64,000 nucleotides of DNA, taken from positions 930,001 to 994,000 of the forward strand of contig NZ_CP074372.1 in assembly GCF_018362995.1 (NCBI RefSeq), in the 5' to 3' direction. Positions 43,827-53,227 of the stretch are shown one piece after another. The DNA is from Chryseobacterium indologenes. GTDB lineage: Bacteria; Bacteroidota; Bacteroidia; Flavobacteriales; Weeksellaceae. The translations under genes and the position numbers were made by a program. The notes beneath the pieces are model-generated. The model was not told the origin of the DNA. It saw nothing but the letters and a program-made list of their open reading frames with translations, and did not search any database. The first letter of the stretch is position 1, and each line of letters opens with the position of its first letter.

Positions 43827-43834
43827 TACATTTG
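43827..43834 (+). promoter_or_regulatory. -7 box of the AraC gene, leaderless layout
   Basis: TACATTTG, flanked by GTACATTTGGTACAT. Transcription would begin at about 43839, the inner ATG. Confidence 0.45.
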
Positions 43835-43838
43835 GTAC

Positions 43839-44636
43839 ATGCAGATCTCACCGCCTGAACATTTGGCCCCTTTTATAAGGCATTATATCTTTTTGGAAAA
43901 TACTGAAGAGAATATAAGGAGTTTAAGGCTGTTTACAGATGGCAGTTCCGGGCTTATTCTTTCCGGAGATATGAATCTTTATTCTGGTATTTCTGAGGAT
44001 CGGATGCCGCTTTCTTTTTTTTATGGAACTCTAAATAGCTATAAAGATTTCTTCTCTAAAGGGAAATTTTCTTTGATTGCTATTGTATTCCAGCCTTATT
44101 TTTTAAATATCCTTTTAAAAACGTCCGCTAAAGAGGTTAGAAATCAGATTGTTTCTGTGGAAGATGTTTTAAAAGATAAACTGGAAGTATTTCAGGAAAA
44201 ACTTTTTAAGAAAGCCAATCCTCTGACTATTATCAATGATCTGAATGTCTTTTTTACCGAATTTTTATCTGAAAAAATAAACATGGATCATCATATTATA
44301 GCGGCCACACAGCAATATATTCTTCAAAATAAAGGAGCTGTATCCTCCAAAAACTTAGAAAAACTCACAGGATATTCTGAACGTCATCTGGAAAGAAAAT
44401 TTGAATTTCATATGGGAATATCACCTAAAAAATATGGAAATATTATCCGTCTTCATTACTTTTTAAGCCTTATTAATAAAAGGTTTGATGATAAAAATAT
44501 GACAACTCTTTCTTATGAAGCAGGTTTTTATGACCAGTCCCATCTTATCAGGGAATTTAAAAACAATATCGGGCTTACTCCAAAACAGTATTTGAAGACA
44601 GAAAATAAAATGGCTGTCAATTTCATTCAGCTGTAA
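43839..44636 (+). CDS. AraC family regulator
   Basis: 265 residues if started at ATG 43839; an in-frame ATG at 43824 overlaps the predicted promoter. N-terminal domain of the DUF6597 type (PPEHLAPFIRHYIFLENTEENIRSLRLFTDGSSGLILSGD, positions ~4-43), C-terminal HTH pair (about 170-255: LEKLTGYSERHLERKFEFHMGISPKKYGNIIR and YEAGFYDQSHLIREFKNNIGLTPKQY). Target may be the nitrilase gene 64 bp downstream. Confidence 0.88.
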   Translation: MQISPPEHLAPFIRHYIFLENTEENIRSLRLFTDGSSGLILSGDMNLYSGISEDRMPLSFFYGTLNSYKDFFSKGKFSLIAIVFQPYFLNILLKTSAKEVRNQIVSVEDVLKDKLEVFQEKLFKKANPLTIINDLNVFFTEFLSEKINMDHHIIAATQQYILQNKGAVSSKNLEKLTGYSERHLERKFEFHMGISPKKYGNIIRLHYFLSLINKRFDDKNMTTLSYEAGFYDQSHLIREFKNNIGLTPKQYLKTENKMAVNFIQL

Positions 44637-44700
44637 ACAAGCATGTCGGTTTTATACAATTTTTGATAAGCAGAGTCATCTAGTTTTGCTTAAAAAAACA

Positions 44701-45654
44701 ATGGATATTAAAATTTCAACGGCACAATTTGAAAATAAGAGTGGAGATAAGGCGTATAATCTGTCGGTCATAGAAAAACTGGCCAGCCAGGCTGCTTCCC
44801 AGGGGTCTCATGTCATTGCTTTCCATGAATGCTCCATTACAGGGTATACTTTTGCCCGGAAACTTTCCAGGGAACAGCTTCTTGATATGGCAGAACGTAT
44901 TCCGGAAGGGGAGAGTATTCAGAAACTACAAGAAATTGCAGCGCAGAATGACATCACCATATTAGCCGGGCTATTTGAAAAGGATGAACATGATCATCTT
45001 TTCAAAGCCTATGTATGTGTTGATAAAACGGGACTGAAGGCTAAATACAGAAAATTACATCCTTTTATCAATCCCCATCTTACACCCGGTAATGAATATT
45101 GTGTATTTGATATCATGGGCTGGAAGTGTGGTATTCTTATCTGCTATGACAATAATATCATTGAAAACGTCAGAGCTACAAGACTTCTTGGTGCAGAAAT
45201 CATTTTTATGCCTCATGTTACGATGTGTACCCCTTCTACAAGGCCTGGAGCAGGTTTTGTAGATCCTAAGCTTTGGGAGAACAGGATAGCTGATCCTACA
45301 TCTTTACGTTTAGAATTTAATGGAATGAAAGGCAGAGACTGGCTGATGAAATGGCTTCCGTCAAGAGCTTATGATAACGGGGCTTATATTGTTTTTTCAA
45401 ATCCTGTCGGTATGGATGATGATCAGTTGAAAAACGGATGTTCCATGATTATAGATCCATTTGGAGACGTCATTGCAGAATGCCGGTCATGGGAAGACAG
45501 TTTTGAATCTGCGGTTATTACTTCTAAAAAGCTCAGCCAGTCAGGAGGATACAGGTACATTAAGGCAAGAAGACCTGAGTTGTACAGGAATATCATAGGA
45601 CAGGAGCATTCATCTGAACAAAAAGTGGTATGGCTGGATGATAAAACGGTTTAA
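44701..45654 (+). CDS. Carbon-nitrogen hydrolase (nitrilase superfamily)
   Basis: 317 residues from ATG 44701; a TTG 15 bp upstream is in frame but less likely. The catalytic Glu-Lys-Cys triad is present: E43 in AFHECS, K118 in KYRKLHPF, C148 in ILICYDN. It hydrolyses an amide or nitrile, with aliphatic amidase or carbamoylputrescine-type relatives the closest by eye. The region GFVDPKLWENRIADPTSLR around 185-203 is longer than in many members. A terminator follows. Confidence 0.88.
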   Translation: MDIKISTAQFENKSGDKAYNLSVIEKLASQAASQGSHVIAFHECSITGYTFARKLSREQLLDMAERIPEGESIQKLQEIAAQNDITILAGLFEKDEHDHLFKAYVCVDKTGLKAKYRKLHPFINPHLTPGNEYCVFDIMGWKCGILICYDNNIIENVRATRLLGAEIIFMPHVTMCTPSTRPGAGFVDPKLWENRIADPTSLRLEFNGMKGRDWLMKWLPSRAYDNGAYIVFSNPVGMDDDQLKNGCSMIIDPFGDVIAECRSWEDSFESAVITSKKLSQSGGYRYIKARRPELYRNIIGQEHSSEQKVVWLDDKTV

Positions 45655-45660
45655 AAATAT

Positions 45661-45691
45661 AAACCCTCTTCAGACTCTGTCGCGAGGGTTT
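45661..45691. terminator. Bidirectional terminator
   Basis: AAACCCTC (45661-45668) and GAGGGTTT (45684-45691) around a 15-nt loop; lies between convergent genes. Confidence 0.8.
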
Positions 45692-45697
45692 ATTTTC

Positions 45698-46054
45698 TTA
45701 TGGATTAATTGTTTGTTGAAGATCGCTCCATGCACCGCCATTGTAAATATTTTTGAAACCTTTTTCTTTCAGGATATTTTCTGCTTTTACACTGCGAAGT
45801 CCATGCGAGCATACGGTGATATATGTTTTTGCCGGATCCAATTCTACATACCGCTCTCTGATTGTTCCTAATGAAATATTAACCGAACCTTCTATATGCC
45901 CCGTTTCATATTCTTTTTCAGTTCTTACATCAAGAATCACTGCTCCTTTTTTGATCAGTTCAGGCAATCCGTTATCTAAGGTCTGAAACCGGTAAACCCT
46001 ATATACAATATACATTATAAAAGCTATTCCGCAGATTATAAGAACACTTTTCAT
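45698..46054 (-). CDS. Membrane-anchored rhodanese-like protein
   Basis: 118 residues. N-terminal helix (about 2-18) then a single rhodanese domain: LDVRTEKEYETGHIEGSVNI (41-60), active-site loop C82-SHGLRS, ending AWSDLQ. The catalytic Cys is kept, so sulfur transfer is possible. Last gene of a three-gene membrane operon under the TetR-type palindrome; overlaps the previous gene by 4 bp. Confidence 0.88.
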   Translation of the reverse strand: MKSVLIICGIAFIMYIVYRVYRFQTLDNGLPELIKKGAVILDVRTEKEYETGHIEGSVNISLGTIRERYVELDPAKTYITVCSHGLRSVKAENILKEKGFKNIYNGGAWSDLQQTINP

Positions 46055-46350
46055 AGTTTACTCAGAATTTTTTTGTCAATATAAAATGTTCCAAAAGGAA
46101 TAAAACAGGCAAGAATCACTTTCCATGTAATCTCTTTAAATTTCCAGTTCTGTTCTACACCAATGCTCAGCGTATTAAACAGAAAAAGCAGGAATAAAGT
46201 TCCATGAACGGGGCCTATTAATCTTACAAATAAAGGGTTTCCCATCCAGTATTTCATCGGAACGGCAATACACACTAAACTTAATAATGAAATGCCTTCC
46301 AAAATAGCCAGAATTCTTAGCCGGCCGATTTTTGTTTTGAATAAATCCAT
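46051..46350 (-). CDS. DUF3817 membrane protein
   Basis: 99 residues from the second Met of an MM pair (46350); starting at 46353 would add one residue. Three hydrophobic helices: RLRILAILEGISLLSLVCIAVPMKY (about 10-34) is the DUF3817 signature, then PVHGTLFLLFLFNTL and a last helix. Function unknown. Start lies 5 bp from the upstream stop. Confidence 0.82.
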   Translation of the reverse strand: MDLFKTKIGRLRILAILEGISLLSLVCIAVPMKYWMGNPLFVRLIGPVHGTLFLLFLFNTLSIGVEQNWKFKEITWKVILACFIPFGTFYIDKKILSKL

Positions 46351-46355
46351 CATAA

Positions 46356-46814
46356 TTATCTGAAATAAGGTCTGTTTGCTAAAGGAGAAAAAGGCCATGG
46401 AACAGCAATGAAAATAATAATCAGTGCGATAGAATACCAGATGCCCATAGTTTTGAATTTGTCTTTATCTGAAAGCTTTCTTTTGGCTAAAGCGGAACCG
46501 ATAGTGATCACTACAACAGCTGTAATCATCAGTGAAATATGAATCAACCCGAAAAAGAGGTGTTCAAAAGATTCTTTGGCCTCATTAAAATTTTTCCAGA
46601 AATATTGGATCACCGGACTTTTGAAATAGAATATCATCCCGATAATTAATTGTACATGAGCTATGGTAGCTGTCCAATGTCTTACAGAGTTATCTGTTCC
46701 GGTAAATTTTCTGTCTGAGGAATATCCTTTATAAGAACGGAAAATAGCGTATATCAAGCTTATTAAAACCAGCCATCGGGTCTGTGAATGTAAAAAAGTC
46801 AGGGTTTGATACAT
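46356..46814 (-). CDS. Four-helix membrane protein, cytochrome b-like
   Basis: 152 residues, four hydrophobic helices with well-placed His: FLHSQTRWLVLISLIYAIF (about 8-26), RHWTATIAHVQLIIGMIFYF (about 45-64), FEHLFFGLIHISLMITAVV (about 83-101), and a last helix at 127-142. Paired His residues on helices 2 and 3 could bind heme, but this is inference. First gene of the operon; its promoter carries the 26-bp palindrome. Confidence 0.75.
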   Translation of the reverse strand: MYQTLTFLHSQTRWLVLISLIYAIFRSYKGYSSDRKFTGTDNSVRHWTATIAHVQLIIGMIFYFKSPVIQYFWKNFNEAKESFEHLFFGLIHISLMITAVVVITIGSALAKRKLSDKDKFKTMGIWYSIALIIIFIAVPWPFSPLANRPYFR

Positions 46815-46835
46815 TGTTTATTTTTTTGAACACAG

Positions 46836-46873
46836 CAAAGGTATAATAAAAACATACTAATTAGTATGTTTTT
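46836..46873 (-). promoter_or_regulatory. Promoter with a 26-bp perfect palindrome, likely TetR operator
   Basis: The palindrome spans 46848-46873 (half-site AAAAACATACTAA, centre between 46860 and 46861). On the minus strand a -7 box TACCTTTG lies at 46843-46836, so the palindrome covers the expected -33 region of the membrane operon. The tetR-type gene ends 12 bp away; the same hairpin with its T run may end that gene. Confidence 0.75.
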
Positions 46874-46884
46874 AATCAAAAAAA

Positions 46885-47475
46885 TTATTGAAGAGTATTG
46901 AAATAAGATTTAAGTCCCTTTAAATAAACAAGATAAACCTCTTTGGAATTTTCAACTTTTCCAAGATTTCTGACACCCCAATACCCGGAAATAACAAAAA
47001 TGCTTACTTCTCTGGCATTGACATCTTTCTTAATGATTCCTGCTTCCTTACCCTTTTCAATACTTTCTGAGAAAACATTTTCCCATTCTTTTGAAAGTTC
47101 ATGCAAAGCCTGGGTAAAGGCAGTATGCCAGGGTGCCATTTGCTGTACAAAATTGGAAGTAGGGCAGCCGTATTCAACTTTTAAAAAGTCAGTTTCCATC
47201 AGAAGATTGTAGATGATATCATAAATATTGTCTAATGGATTGTTGTTATTCTGAAGAGATTCGATAAAATTGCGTCTAAAATTGGGCTTCATCAGTTCAT
47301 TGATAATAGCCAGACCCATTTCATCTTTGGTTTTAAAATGATAATAAAAAGCACCCTTGGTTACCTGAGTCGTTGCAATAATCTCATCAATGCTTGTGGT
47401 CTGGAAACCTTTCACATAGATCAGTTCGAACGCTTTCTGGAGAATAGTAAGACGGGTTGCTTCTGATTTCTTCAT
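46885..47475 (-). CDS. TetR/AcrR family regulator
   Basis: 196 residues. N-terminal HTH: TRLTILQKAFELIYVKGFQTTSIDEIIATTQVTKGAFYYHFKTKDEMG (positions ~7-54), then the helical ligand domain with VEYGCPTSNFVQQM (about 99-112), typical of the TetR_C_6-like group including Cys. Its gene sits directly upstream of the palindrome and probably represses both itself (if read through) and the membrane operon. Confidence 0.9.
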   Translation of the reverse strand: MKKSEATRLTILQKAFELIYVKGFQTTSIDEIIATTQVTKGAFYYHFKTKDEMGLAIINELMKPNFRRNFIESLQNNNNPLDNIYDIIYNLLMETDFLKVEYGCPTSNFVQQMAPWHTAFTQALHELSKEWENVFSESIEKGKEAGIIKKDVNAREVSIFVISGYWGVRNLGKVENSKEVYLVYLKGLKSYFNTLQ

Positions 47476-47624
47476 TAAAAATAAGTACTATTGTACAAAG
47501 GAACAAATTTTAAATCGAAAATAAAACTATCATTATTCTGATATATTGATACAATTTAAATAATTTTTATAATACAATTATTCGTCGGAAATTTGCCTTG
47601 TCAATATCAACAAAATACAAGACA

Positions 47625-48842
47625 ATGAATTATCAAAAAGAAATACAGATCAATACTGCAACACAGACTGCTAAAAAAGGTCTTCCTGCAGCACTATGGG
47701 CATTAACGATAAGTGCCTTCGGAATAGGAACTACAGAATTCGTCATTGTAGGTCTTCTTCCAACAGTAGCTTCTGATTTAGGGATCACGATTCCTTCCGC
47801 AGGGCTATTGGTAAGTCTTTATGCGATAGGAGTCGCTATTGGAGCTCCGATATTAACGGCATTAACGGGGAAAATTCCACGTAAGACACTTTTGGTTTCT
47901 ATCATGCTGTTGTTTGTTATCGGAAATGGTCTGGCATCCATTGCTCCGGGTTTTATCACTTTAGTTTTGGCCAGAATTCTTACAGGATTTGCTCACGGGG
48001 TTTATTTTTCCATCGGTTCTACCATTGCAGCTTCATTGGTTCCTGAGGAAAAAAGAGCTACAGCAATATCTATTATGTTTGCCGGACTTACCCTGGCGAT
48101 TGTAACCGGAGTGCCGTTAGGAACTTTTATAGGACAGCATTTCGGATGGAGAGCGACTTTCATAGGGGTTTCAATTCTTGGTATCATAGGTTTGGCAGCC
48201 AGTTTATTATTGGTTCCCAACACGTTGAAAAACGGAAAAACAGCTTCTTTAAAAAGTCAGTTTAAAGTATTGGGAAACAAACGTCTTATTTTTGCTTTTT
48301 TAATGACAGCCATGGGATATGGGGGAACATTTGTAGTGTTTACTTATCTGTCACCTATTTTACAGAAAATTACCGGATTCCAGGAGTCTACCGTCACTTT
48401 TATCCTTTTGATTTATGGAATTGCCATTGCGCTGGGTAATTTGATTGGAGGAAAAGTTGCGAATAAAAACCCTTTGAAAGCACTTCTATGGATGTTTGCT
48501 GCGCAGGGATTGGTATTGCTTGCTTTTTATTTTACTGTAAGCAGTCCGGTGTTAAGTATTATTACACTTTTCTTTTTAGGAGCTTTGTCATTTGCTTCTG
48601 TTCCCGGGCTTCAGTTATTAGTGGTACAGATTGCAGAAAAAGAACTTCCGGGGACTGAAGATGTGGCTTCCGGGATTAATATTGCGGCATTTAATATGGG
48701 GATTGCAATCGGATCTTATGTGGGAGGAATGATTGTGACATCCTCTCTGGGATTGGCGAGTACACCATGGATCGGAGCTTTATTTTTGGTGGTGACGGTC
48801 TTGATTACTCTATACAGTATCCGTTTAAGCAAGACAAAATAA
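47625..48842 (+). CDS. MFS transporter (AraJ-like drug/sugar efflux)
   Basis: 405 residues from ATG 47625; the frame is open to a TTG 27 bp upstream. Twelve hydrophobic helices. GIGTTEFVIVGLLPTVASDLGI (about 31-52) and ALTGKIPRKTLL are the loop 2-3 signatures of the DHA1 AraJ/YdhP/Cml group. Divergent from the tetR-type gene by 149 bp, so it may also be under its control, although no second palindrome is visible here. Confidence 0.9.
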   Translation: MNYQKEIQINTATQTAKKGLPAALWALTISAFGIGTTEFVIVGLLPTVASDLGITIPSAGLLVSLYAIGVAIGAPILTALTGKIPRKTLLVSIMLLFVIGNGLASIAPGFITLVLARILTGFAHGVYFSIGSTIAASLVPEEKRATAISIMFAGLTLAIVTGVPLGTFIGQHFGWRATFIGVSILGIIGLAASLLLVPNTLKNGKTASLKSQFKVLGNKRLIFAFLMTAMGYGGTFVVFTYLSPILQKITGFQESTVTFILLIYGIAIALGNLIGGKVANKNPLKALLWMFAAQGLVLLAFYFTVSSPVLSIITLFFLGALSFASVPGLQLLVVQIAEKELPGTEDVASGINIAAFNMGIAIGSYVGGMIVTSSLGLASTPWIGALFLVVTVLITLYSIRLSKTK

Positions 48843-48926
48843 ACGCAAACAAATAATATTGATTTTCATAACATGTGCTTAACGCAAAAAGTAAACATCA
48901 TATGTTAGATTTAAGTAAATGAAGAA

Positions 48927-48991
48927 GTCATCAACAGATTGATGACATGAAGTGGATGGTGTTATAAAGGCAGGTTTTTATCTGCCTTTAT
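48927..48991 (+). terminator. Tandem hairpins after the MFS gene
   Basis: GTCATCAA (48927) with TTGATGAC (48939-48946) is an 8-bp stem with a 4-nt loop. AAAGGCAG (48966) with CTGCCTTT (48982-48989) plus a T run is a typical terminator. Confidence 0.75.
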
Positions 48992-49087
48992 TTTTGTTAT
49001 TTAACCTGGTTTTAAACCTTGAAAAGGTTAAATAAACCAGACTGTCAAATTATTTTAAATATGAATAGTAACAAGAGATTCTTACCA

Positions 49088-49732
49088 TCAAATTTCATAA
49101 ATCTCCGCATCTGTAAATACAAAAAATGTACTGTTCTTAGGCAGATTTTTAGTATCCAGTCCTGTAAACTCACTGAAAGCAGGAAGCAATAACTGATTAC
49201 TGCTGAGAGCAAAGCAGGGAAGCCTGATGTTTTTTACAGCAGAATTCAACACAATTCCGGGATGAATATGTCCGGTAATCTGGAATTCAGGTTTAGCCTT
49301 ATCAAAATCGTGAATAAAAGTAATTCCATCTATTTCCAGCCACTCAGATTTGTGTTGAAAACATAATTTTTTTTCCAACACTTCTGAAATCCGGTCATGA
49401 TTTCCTTCAATAAGATAAAACTGTATGTCCGTATATTGGTTTTTCCATGTACAGAACTCATCCACATCAGAATTGTCTCCTGCGTGGAGTAAATCTCCAA
49501 CTACAATAAATTTTTCAGGCTGAAAAAATTCAATCAATGCCGATAATCTTTCCAGATCACTTTTCATAATATGGTTTGCCAGTGCAATACCATTTTTGCG
49601 GAAATGAGCTGTTTTTCCGATATGAAGATCAGAAAGGATAAGGGCTTTTTCTCTTTCCCAGAATAATGCACGCTGATTGCTCAGAATGAAAGTTTGATCT
49701 TGTACAGAAATGCTTTTGGTTGCTATAAACAC
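49088..49732 (-). CDS. pdeM: Ligase-associated DNA damage response phosphoesterase
   Basis: 214 residues, calcineurin-type metallophosphoesterase. Metal motifs LSDLHIGK (about 33-40), GDLLHAGDN (about 79-87), EGNHDR (about 107-112) and TGHIHPG (about 153-159). PdeM is the predicted nuclease of the ligase-associated repair set, and the ligase, helicase and MBL exonuclease genes are all in this window. Probably co-transcribed with gpmA, 49 bp upstream. Confidence 0.88.
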   Translation of the reverse strand: MFIATKSISVQDQTFILSNQRALFWEREKALILSDLHIGKTAHFRKNGIALANHIMKSDLERLSALIEFFQPEKFIVVGDLLHAGDNSDVDEFCTWKNQYTDIQFYLIEGNHDRISEVLEKKLCFQHKSEWLEIDGITFIHDFDKAKPEFQITGHIHPGIVLNSAVKNIRLPCFALSSNQLLLPAFSEFTGLDTKNLPKNSTFFVFTDAEIYEI

Positions 49733-49781
49733 GCTTTATAATTGAAAATTTAATGTTTAACGTTACATTATATTAATTGAA

Positions 49782-50384
49782 TCAGCCTACCTTACGGCTT
49801 ACATGAAATTTTTCATCAAAAACATAGGTCAGAGGAAAGCCTGTAACGATTTCTCTTTCTAGAATTTCTTCAGGAGACAGATGTTCAAGATACATGATCA
49901 GTGCACGAAGGCTGTTTCCATGAGCGACAATCAATACATTTTCGCCTCTTTTTAATAAGGGTCTAATCTGGCTTTCAAAATAAGGAATTACTCTGTTGTA
50001 GGTGTCTTTAAGACTTTCCCCTCCGGGAGGGACCACATCATAGGATCTCCGCCAGGTATGAACCTGCTCATCACCATATTTCAGAGCCGTTTCAGCTTTG
50101 TTTAATCCTTCCAGATTTCCGTAAGAACGTTCATTTAATGCTTTATCCTTAATGATCGGTATATCAGGATTTCCTATTTCATTCAGAATGATGGATAGAG
50201 TATGCTGTGCCCTGATGAGCGCCGAGGTGAATGCAATATCTATTCTTTCTCCTTTTAAAGCCAGCCCCGCCTTTTTTGCTTCTTCAATACCGGCTTCGGT
50301 TATATCAATATCTTTCCACCCTGTAAATCTGTTTTCCAGATTCCAAAGTGACTGTCCGTGACGGACCAAGAACAATTTTTCCAT
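49782..50384 (-). CDS. gpmA: 2,3-bisphosphoglycerate-dependent phosphoglycerate mutase
   Basis: 200 residues, slightly short for GpmA (about 230-250). Phosphohistidine motif [18 protein letters not shown] (about 5-22), [15 protein letters not shown] (about 82-96), [10 protein letters not shown] and [10 protein letters not shown] with the second His. Interconverts 3- and 2-phosphoglycerate in glycolysis. It sits between repair genes, a likely insertion of a housekeeping gene into that cluster. Confidence 0.93.
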   Translation of the reverse strand: MEKLFLVRHGQSLWNLENRFTGWKDIDITEAGIEEAKKAGLALKGERIDIAFTSALIRAQHTLSIILNEIGNPDIPIIKDKALNERSYGNLEGLNKAETALKYGDEQVHTWRRSYDVVPPGGESLKDTYNRVIPYFESQIRPLLKRGENVLIVAHGNSLRALIMYLEHLSPEEILEREIVTGFPLTYVFDEKFHVSRKVG

Positions 50385-50524
50385 TATTTAAATTTTATTT
50401 ACCACTTCTAAGGTATACTCTAAGTTACGGTGATTATTTAAATTTATCAAGAAAATTCAATCAGAATATTAGGCTAAGAATAAGATTAAAACGATAGGTT
50501 TTTTATTGATTTTATAAATTTTAG

Positions 50525-50700
50525 AATCTCGCAAAGGCGCAAATTTTATATTATCTATTTTTATTTAAGGCGCAGGAACATTTCGACTTCGCTCAATATT
50601 AGATTTTCAGCAAGATTAACGTGACTAGATTTTATCGGAGATAAAATCTTTGCGCTTTAAACGTTTATGATCAATTTTTTACGTCTTTGCGATAAACCAA
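50525..50700. repeat. Dispersed GCAAAGGCGC-type intergenic repeat
   Basis: Contains CGCAAAGGCGCAAA, AAGGCGCAGGAACATTTCG, the hairpin GATTTTATC/GATAAAATC (50632-50650), CTTTGCGCTTTAAACG and CGTCTTTGCGATAAACC. The same hairpin core recurs in the terminator at 63352, and CGCAAAG words recur at 53270. The remaining DNA of this gap (50385-50743) shows nothing else. Confidence 0.55.
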
Positions 50701-50743
50701 TATTCATCGGCATATCTGTTCTTATAGAAAACACATTAATTGA

Positions 50744-53197
50744 TTATAAAAGATCACTTATATTGGATAGCTTCAGCATTCTTTTAATTCTTGTATCAAG
50801 TCCTTCACTGGAAAGTGTTTGTCTCAGACTGTCTACTTTGATCGGAAAACTTAACGGAGTAAAGGAACGGGAGTGTTTTAGAATAATTTCAGACTTTTCA
50901 ATCCTTTTAAAAGCTTCTACAAGTCGCTGCTCCTGAAGCTGCATATTAAAGACTTCCGTATAGGCCTGTTTTATTAAAAAATGATTGGAATCATAGTCTT
51001 CCAGTACTTTAAAAATAAGCCCGGCCGAACTCTGCAATGATTTATTAGAGCGTTGCTGTCCTGCATAATTTTGAATCACCATTCCTGAAATTACGGCAAT
51101 ATCTCTGAATTTTCTTCTCGCCATTTCAGCAGAATTGATACTTGCAATCACATCGTTCATCAGATTGTCTCTGGTTAAAATCTGCTGCAGATTCTCTTCA
51201 TTTAAAGGGATTTCTTTATCGCTGAACAGTTCAAATCCGTAATCATTCATTGCCATCGAAAATGAAATAGGGGCCAGTTTTGAAATACGATAGGCAATCA
51301 GAGCAGCCATTACCTCATGCACCAGTCGACCTTCAAAAGGGTACATAAACAAATGATATCCTTCACGGTTCTTAATCATTTCCACCAGAAATTCCCCTTC
51401 TTTGGGAATATGAGAGTTCTTCTCCTGATTGACGAGCAATGGATGTAAAAACTTCAGTTCTTTTTCTGAAGCCTTCGGATTTAAAGCATGGGATAGTTTT
51501 TCTCTTAAAAAATGTCCCAGATTGGTACTAAGAGGCAGTCTTCCGCCGAGATAACTCGGAACAAGAGCTCTTCCTTTGGCTGCTCGTACATAAACGGTCA
51601 TATCTTTGATCATTGCGACCTCCAGCGTGCGCCCGGCCAGAATAAATTTTTCTTCTTTTTTCAGTTTTGAAATAAAATATTCTTCAATCATTCCGATATA
51701 ACCTCCGGAAATAAATTTTACTTTCAGCATGGCATCACTTACAATCACGCCCATATTCATTCTGTGGAGCATGGCAATCTTTCTTGAAGTCACCTTGTAA
51801 AGACCATCTTCCATAATGACAACCTTATGAAACTCTTCATAGTTCTTTAAAACACTGCCGCCAATGGTAAGAAATTCAAGAATACTTTTCCATTCTTCAT
51901 CGAGCATTTCCTGAAAGGCATATACTTTTTTGATTCTTTCGTAGAGTTCATCAGGATAAAAACCATCGCCAACAGCCAGTGTCATCAGAAACTGAACCAG
52001 AACATCAAAGCATAAGACCTGTGGTTCTCTGGGCTCAACGACTTTCTGTTTTACGGCTTCTTTTAAAGCAGAAACTTCAATGAGTTCCAAAGAATGGGTG
52101 GGAACACAATAGATTCTGGAGGTTTCAAAAGGGGAGTGTCCGCTGCGTCCTGCCCGTTGCAGAAAACGAGCAACACCTTTGGCAGATCCTACCTGAATAA
52201 CGGTATCTACAGGTTTAAAATCAATCCCAAGATCCAGTGATGAGGTGGAAACGACTGCTTTTAATTTACCGGAACTTAGATTTTCTTCAATCCAGATTCT
52301 CAAATGGGCATCAATGGAACTGTGATGAATGGCGATCTGGCCTGCAAAGTCAGGATGGGCGTCCAGCAAAAGCTGATACCACATTTCACTCTGGCTTCTG
52401 GTATTGGTAAATACAATGGTGGATTTTGATTCCAGAATAATCGGAACAACTTTATCAGCAAGCTTGTTTCCAAGATGTCCTGCCCATGGTAATATTTCAA
52501 TTTCATCCGGGAAAACCGGGAGAATATCTATCCTTTTCTGCTCTTTGGCGGTAATTTGTGTCTTTTTAGTGTCATAAGGAATAAGAACTTCCATGGCTTC
52601 ATCCAGATTTCCGATGGTTGCTGTAATTCCCCAGATTTTTATCTTCGGAATATATTTTCTTAGTTGGGAAATGGCGAGTTCCACCATGACCCCGCGTTTT
52701 GAACCTAATAATTCATGCCATTCATCCACAGCCACACATTTCATGTCTGTGAAAAAACGGTCATTATTTTTCTGGGCGAGAAGCAAATGAAGACTTTCGG
52801 GGGTTACAACAAGAATTTCAGGCATTTTCTTGGCCTGCTGCTGTCTTACTTTCGGATCAGTATCTCCGTTTCTTACGCCTACAGCCCAATCAAGTCCTAT
52901 TTCATCAATAGCTTCCTGCATCGCTTTTGCAATATCTTTGGATAATGACCTCAATGGAGTAATCCAGATCATTTTCAAGCCCTTCTTGTATTGTTCAGGA
53001 TCATTCAGAAAGTCTGAAACCAAAGCTAAAAAAACGGAAAAAGTCTTTCCGAAACCAGTAGGAGCGACTACCATTCCGCTATAGCCGTTTCCAAATTTCT
53101 TCCAGGTTTCCAGCTGGAATTTAAAAGGAGCAATACCTTTATCGGTCATCCATTGTTGAATGATCTTTAACCCGTCGCTATGTTCAAAAGCTGCCAA
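50744..53197 (-). CDS. Ligase-associated DNA damage response DEXH helicase (Lhr type)
   Basis: 817 residues. Helicase core: VAPTGFGKTFSVFLAL (Walker A, about 44-59), TPLRSLSKD, TPESLHLLL, VDEWHELLGSKRG (DEWH box, about 152-164), GITATIGN, and in domain 2 HHSSIDAHLR, STSSLDLGIDF and RAGRSGHSP. The C-terminal half (about 420-817) is the Lhr winged-helix and beta-barrel region. It acts with the ATP-dependent ligase in repair. Confidence 0.93.
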   Translation of the reverse strand: MAAFEHSDGLKIIQQWMTDKGIAPFKFQLETWKKFGNGYSGMVVAPTGFGKTFSVFLALVSDFLNDPEQYKKGLKMIWITPLRSLSKDIAKAMQEAIDEIGLDWAVGVRNGDTDPKVRQQQAKKMPEILVVTPESLHLLLAQKNNDRFFTDMKCVAVDEWHELLGSKRGVMVELAISQLRKYIPKIKIWGITATIGNLDEAMEVLIPYDTKKTQITAKEQKRIDILPVFPDEIEILPWAGHLGNKLADKVVPIILESKSTIVFTNTRSQSEMWYQLLLDAHPDFAGQIAIHHSSIDAHLRIWIEENLSSGKLKAVVSTSSLDLGIDFKPVDTVIQVGSAKGVARFLQRAGRSGHSPFETSRIYCVPTHSLELIEVSALKEAVKQKVVEPREPQVLCFDVLVQFLMTLAVGDGFYPDELYERIKKVYAFQEMLDEEWKSILEFLTIGGSVLKNYEEFHKVVIMEDGLYKVTSRKIAMLHRMNMGVIVSDAMLKVKFISGGYIGMIEEYFISKLKKEEKFILAGRTLEVAMIKDMTVYVRAAKGRALVPSYLGGRLPLSTNLGHFLREKLSHALNPKASEKELKFLHPLLVNQEKNSHIPKEGEFLVEMIKNREGYHLFMYPFEGRLVHEVMAALIAYRISKLAPISFSMAMNDYGFELFSDKEIPLNEENLQQILTRDNLMNDVIASINSAEMARRKFRDIAVISGMVIQNYAGQQRSNKSLQSSAGLIFKVLEDYDSNHFLIKQAYTEVFNMQLQEQRLVEAFKRIEKSEIILKHSRSFTPLSFPIKVDSLRQTLSSEGLDTRIKRMLKLSNISDLL

Positions 53198-53227
53198 TTT
53201 TACTGTATTTATTTACTTTAAATTTTT

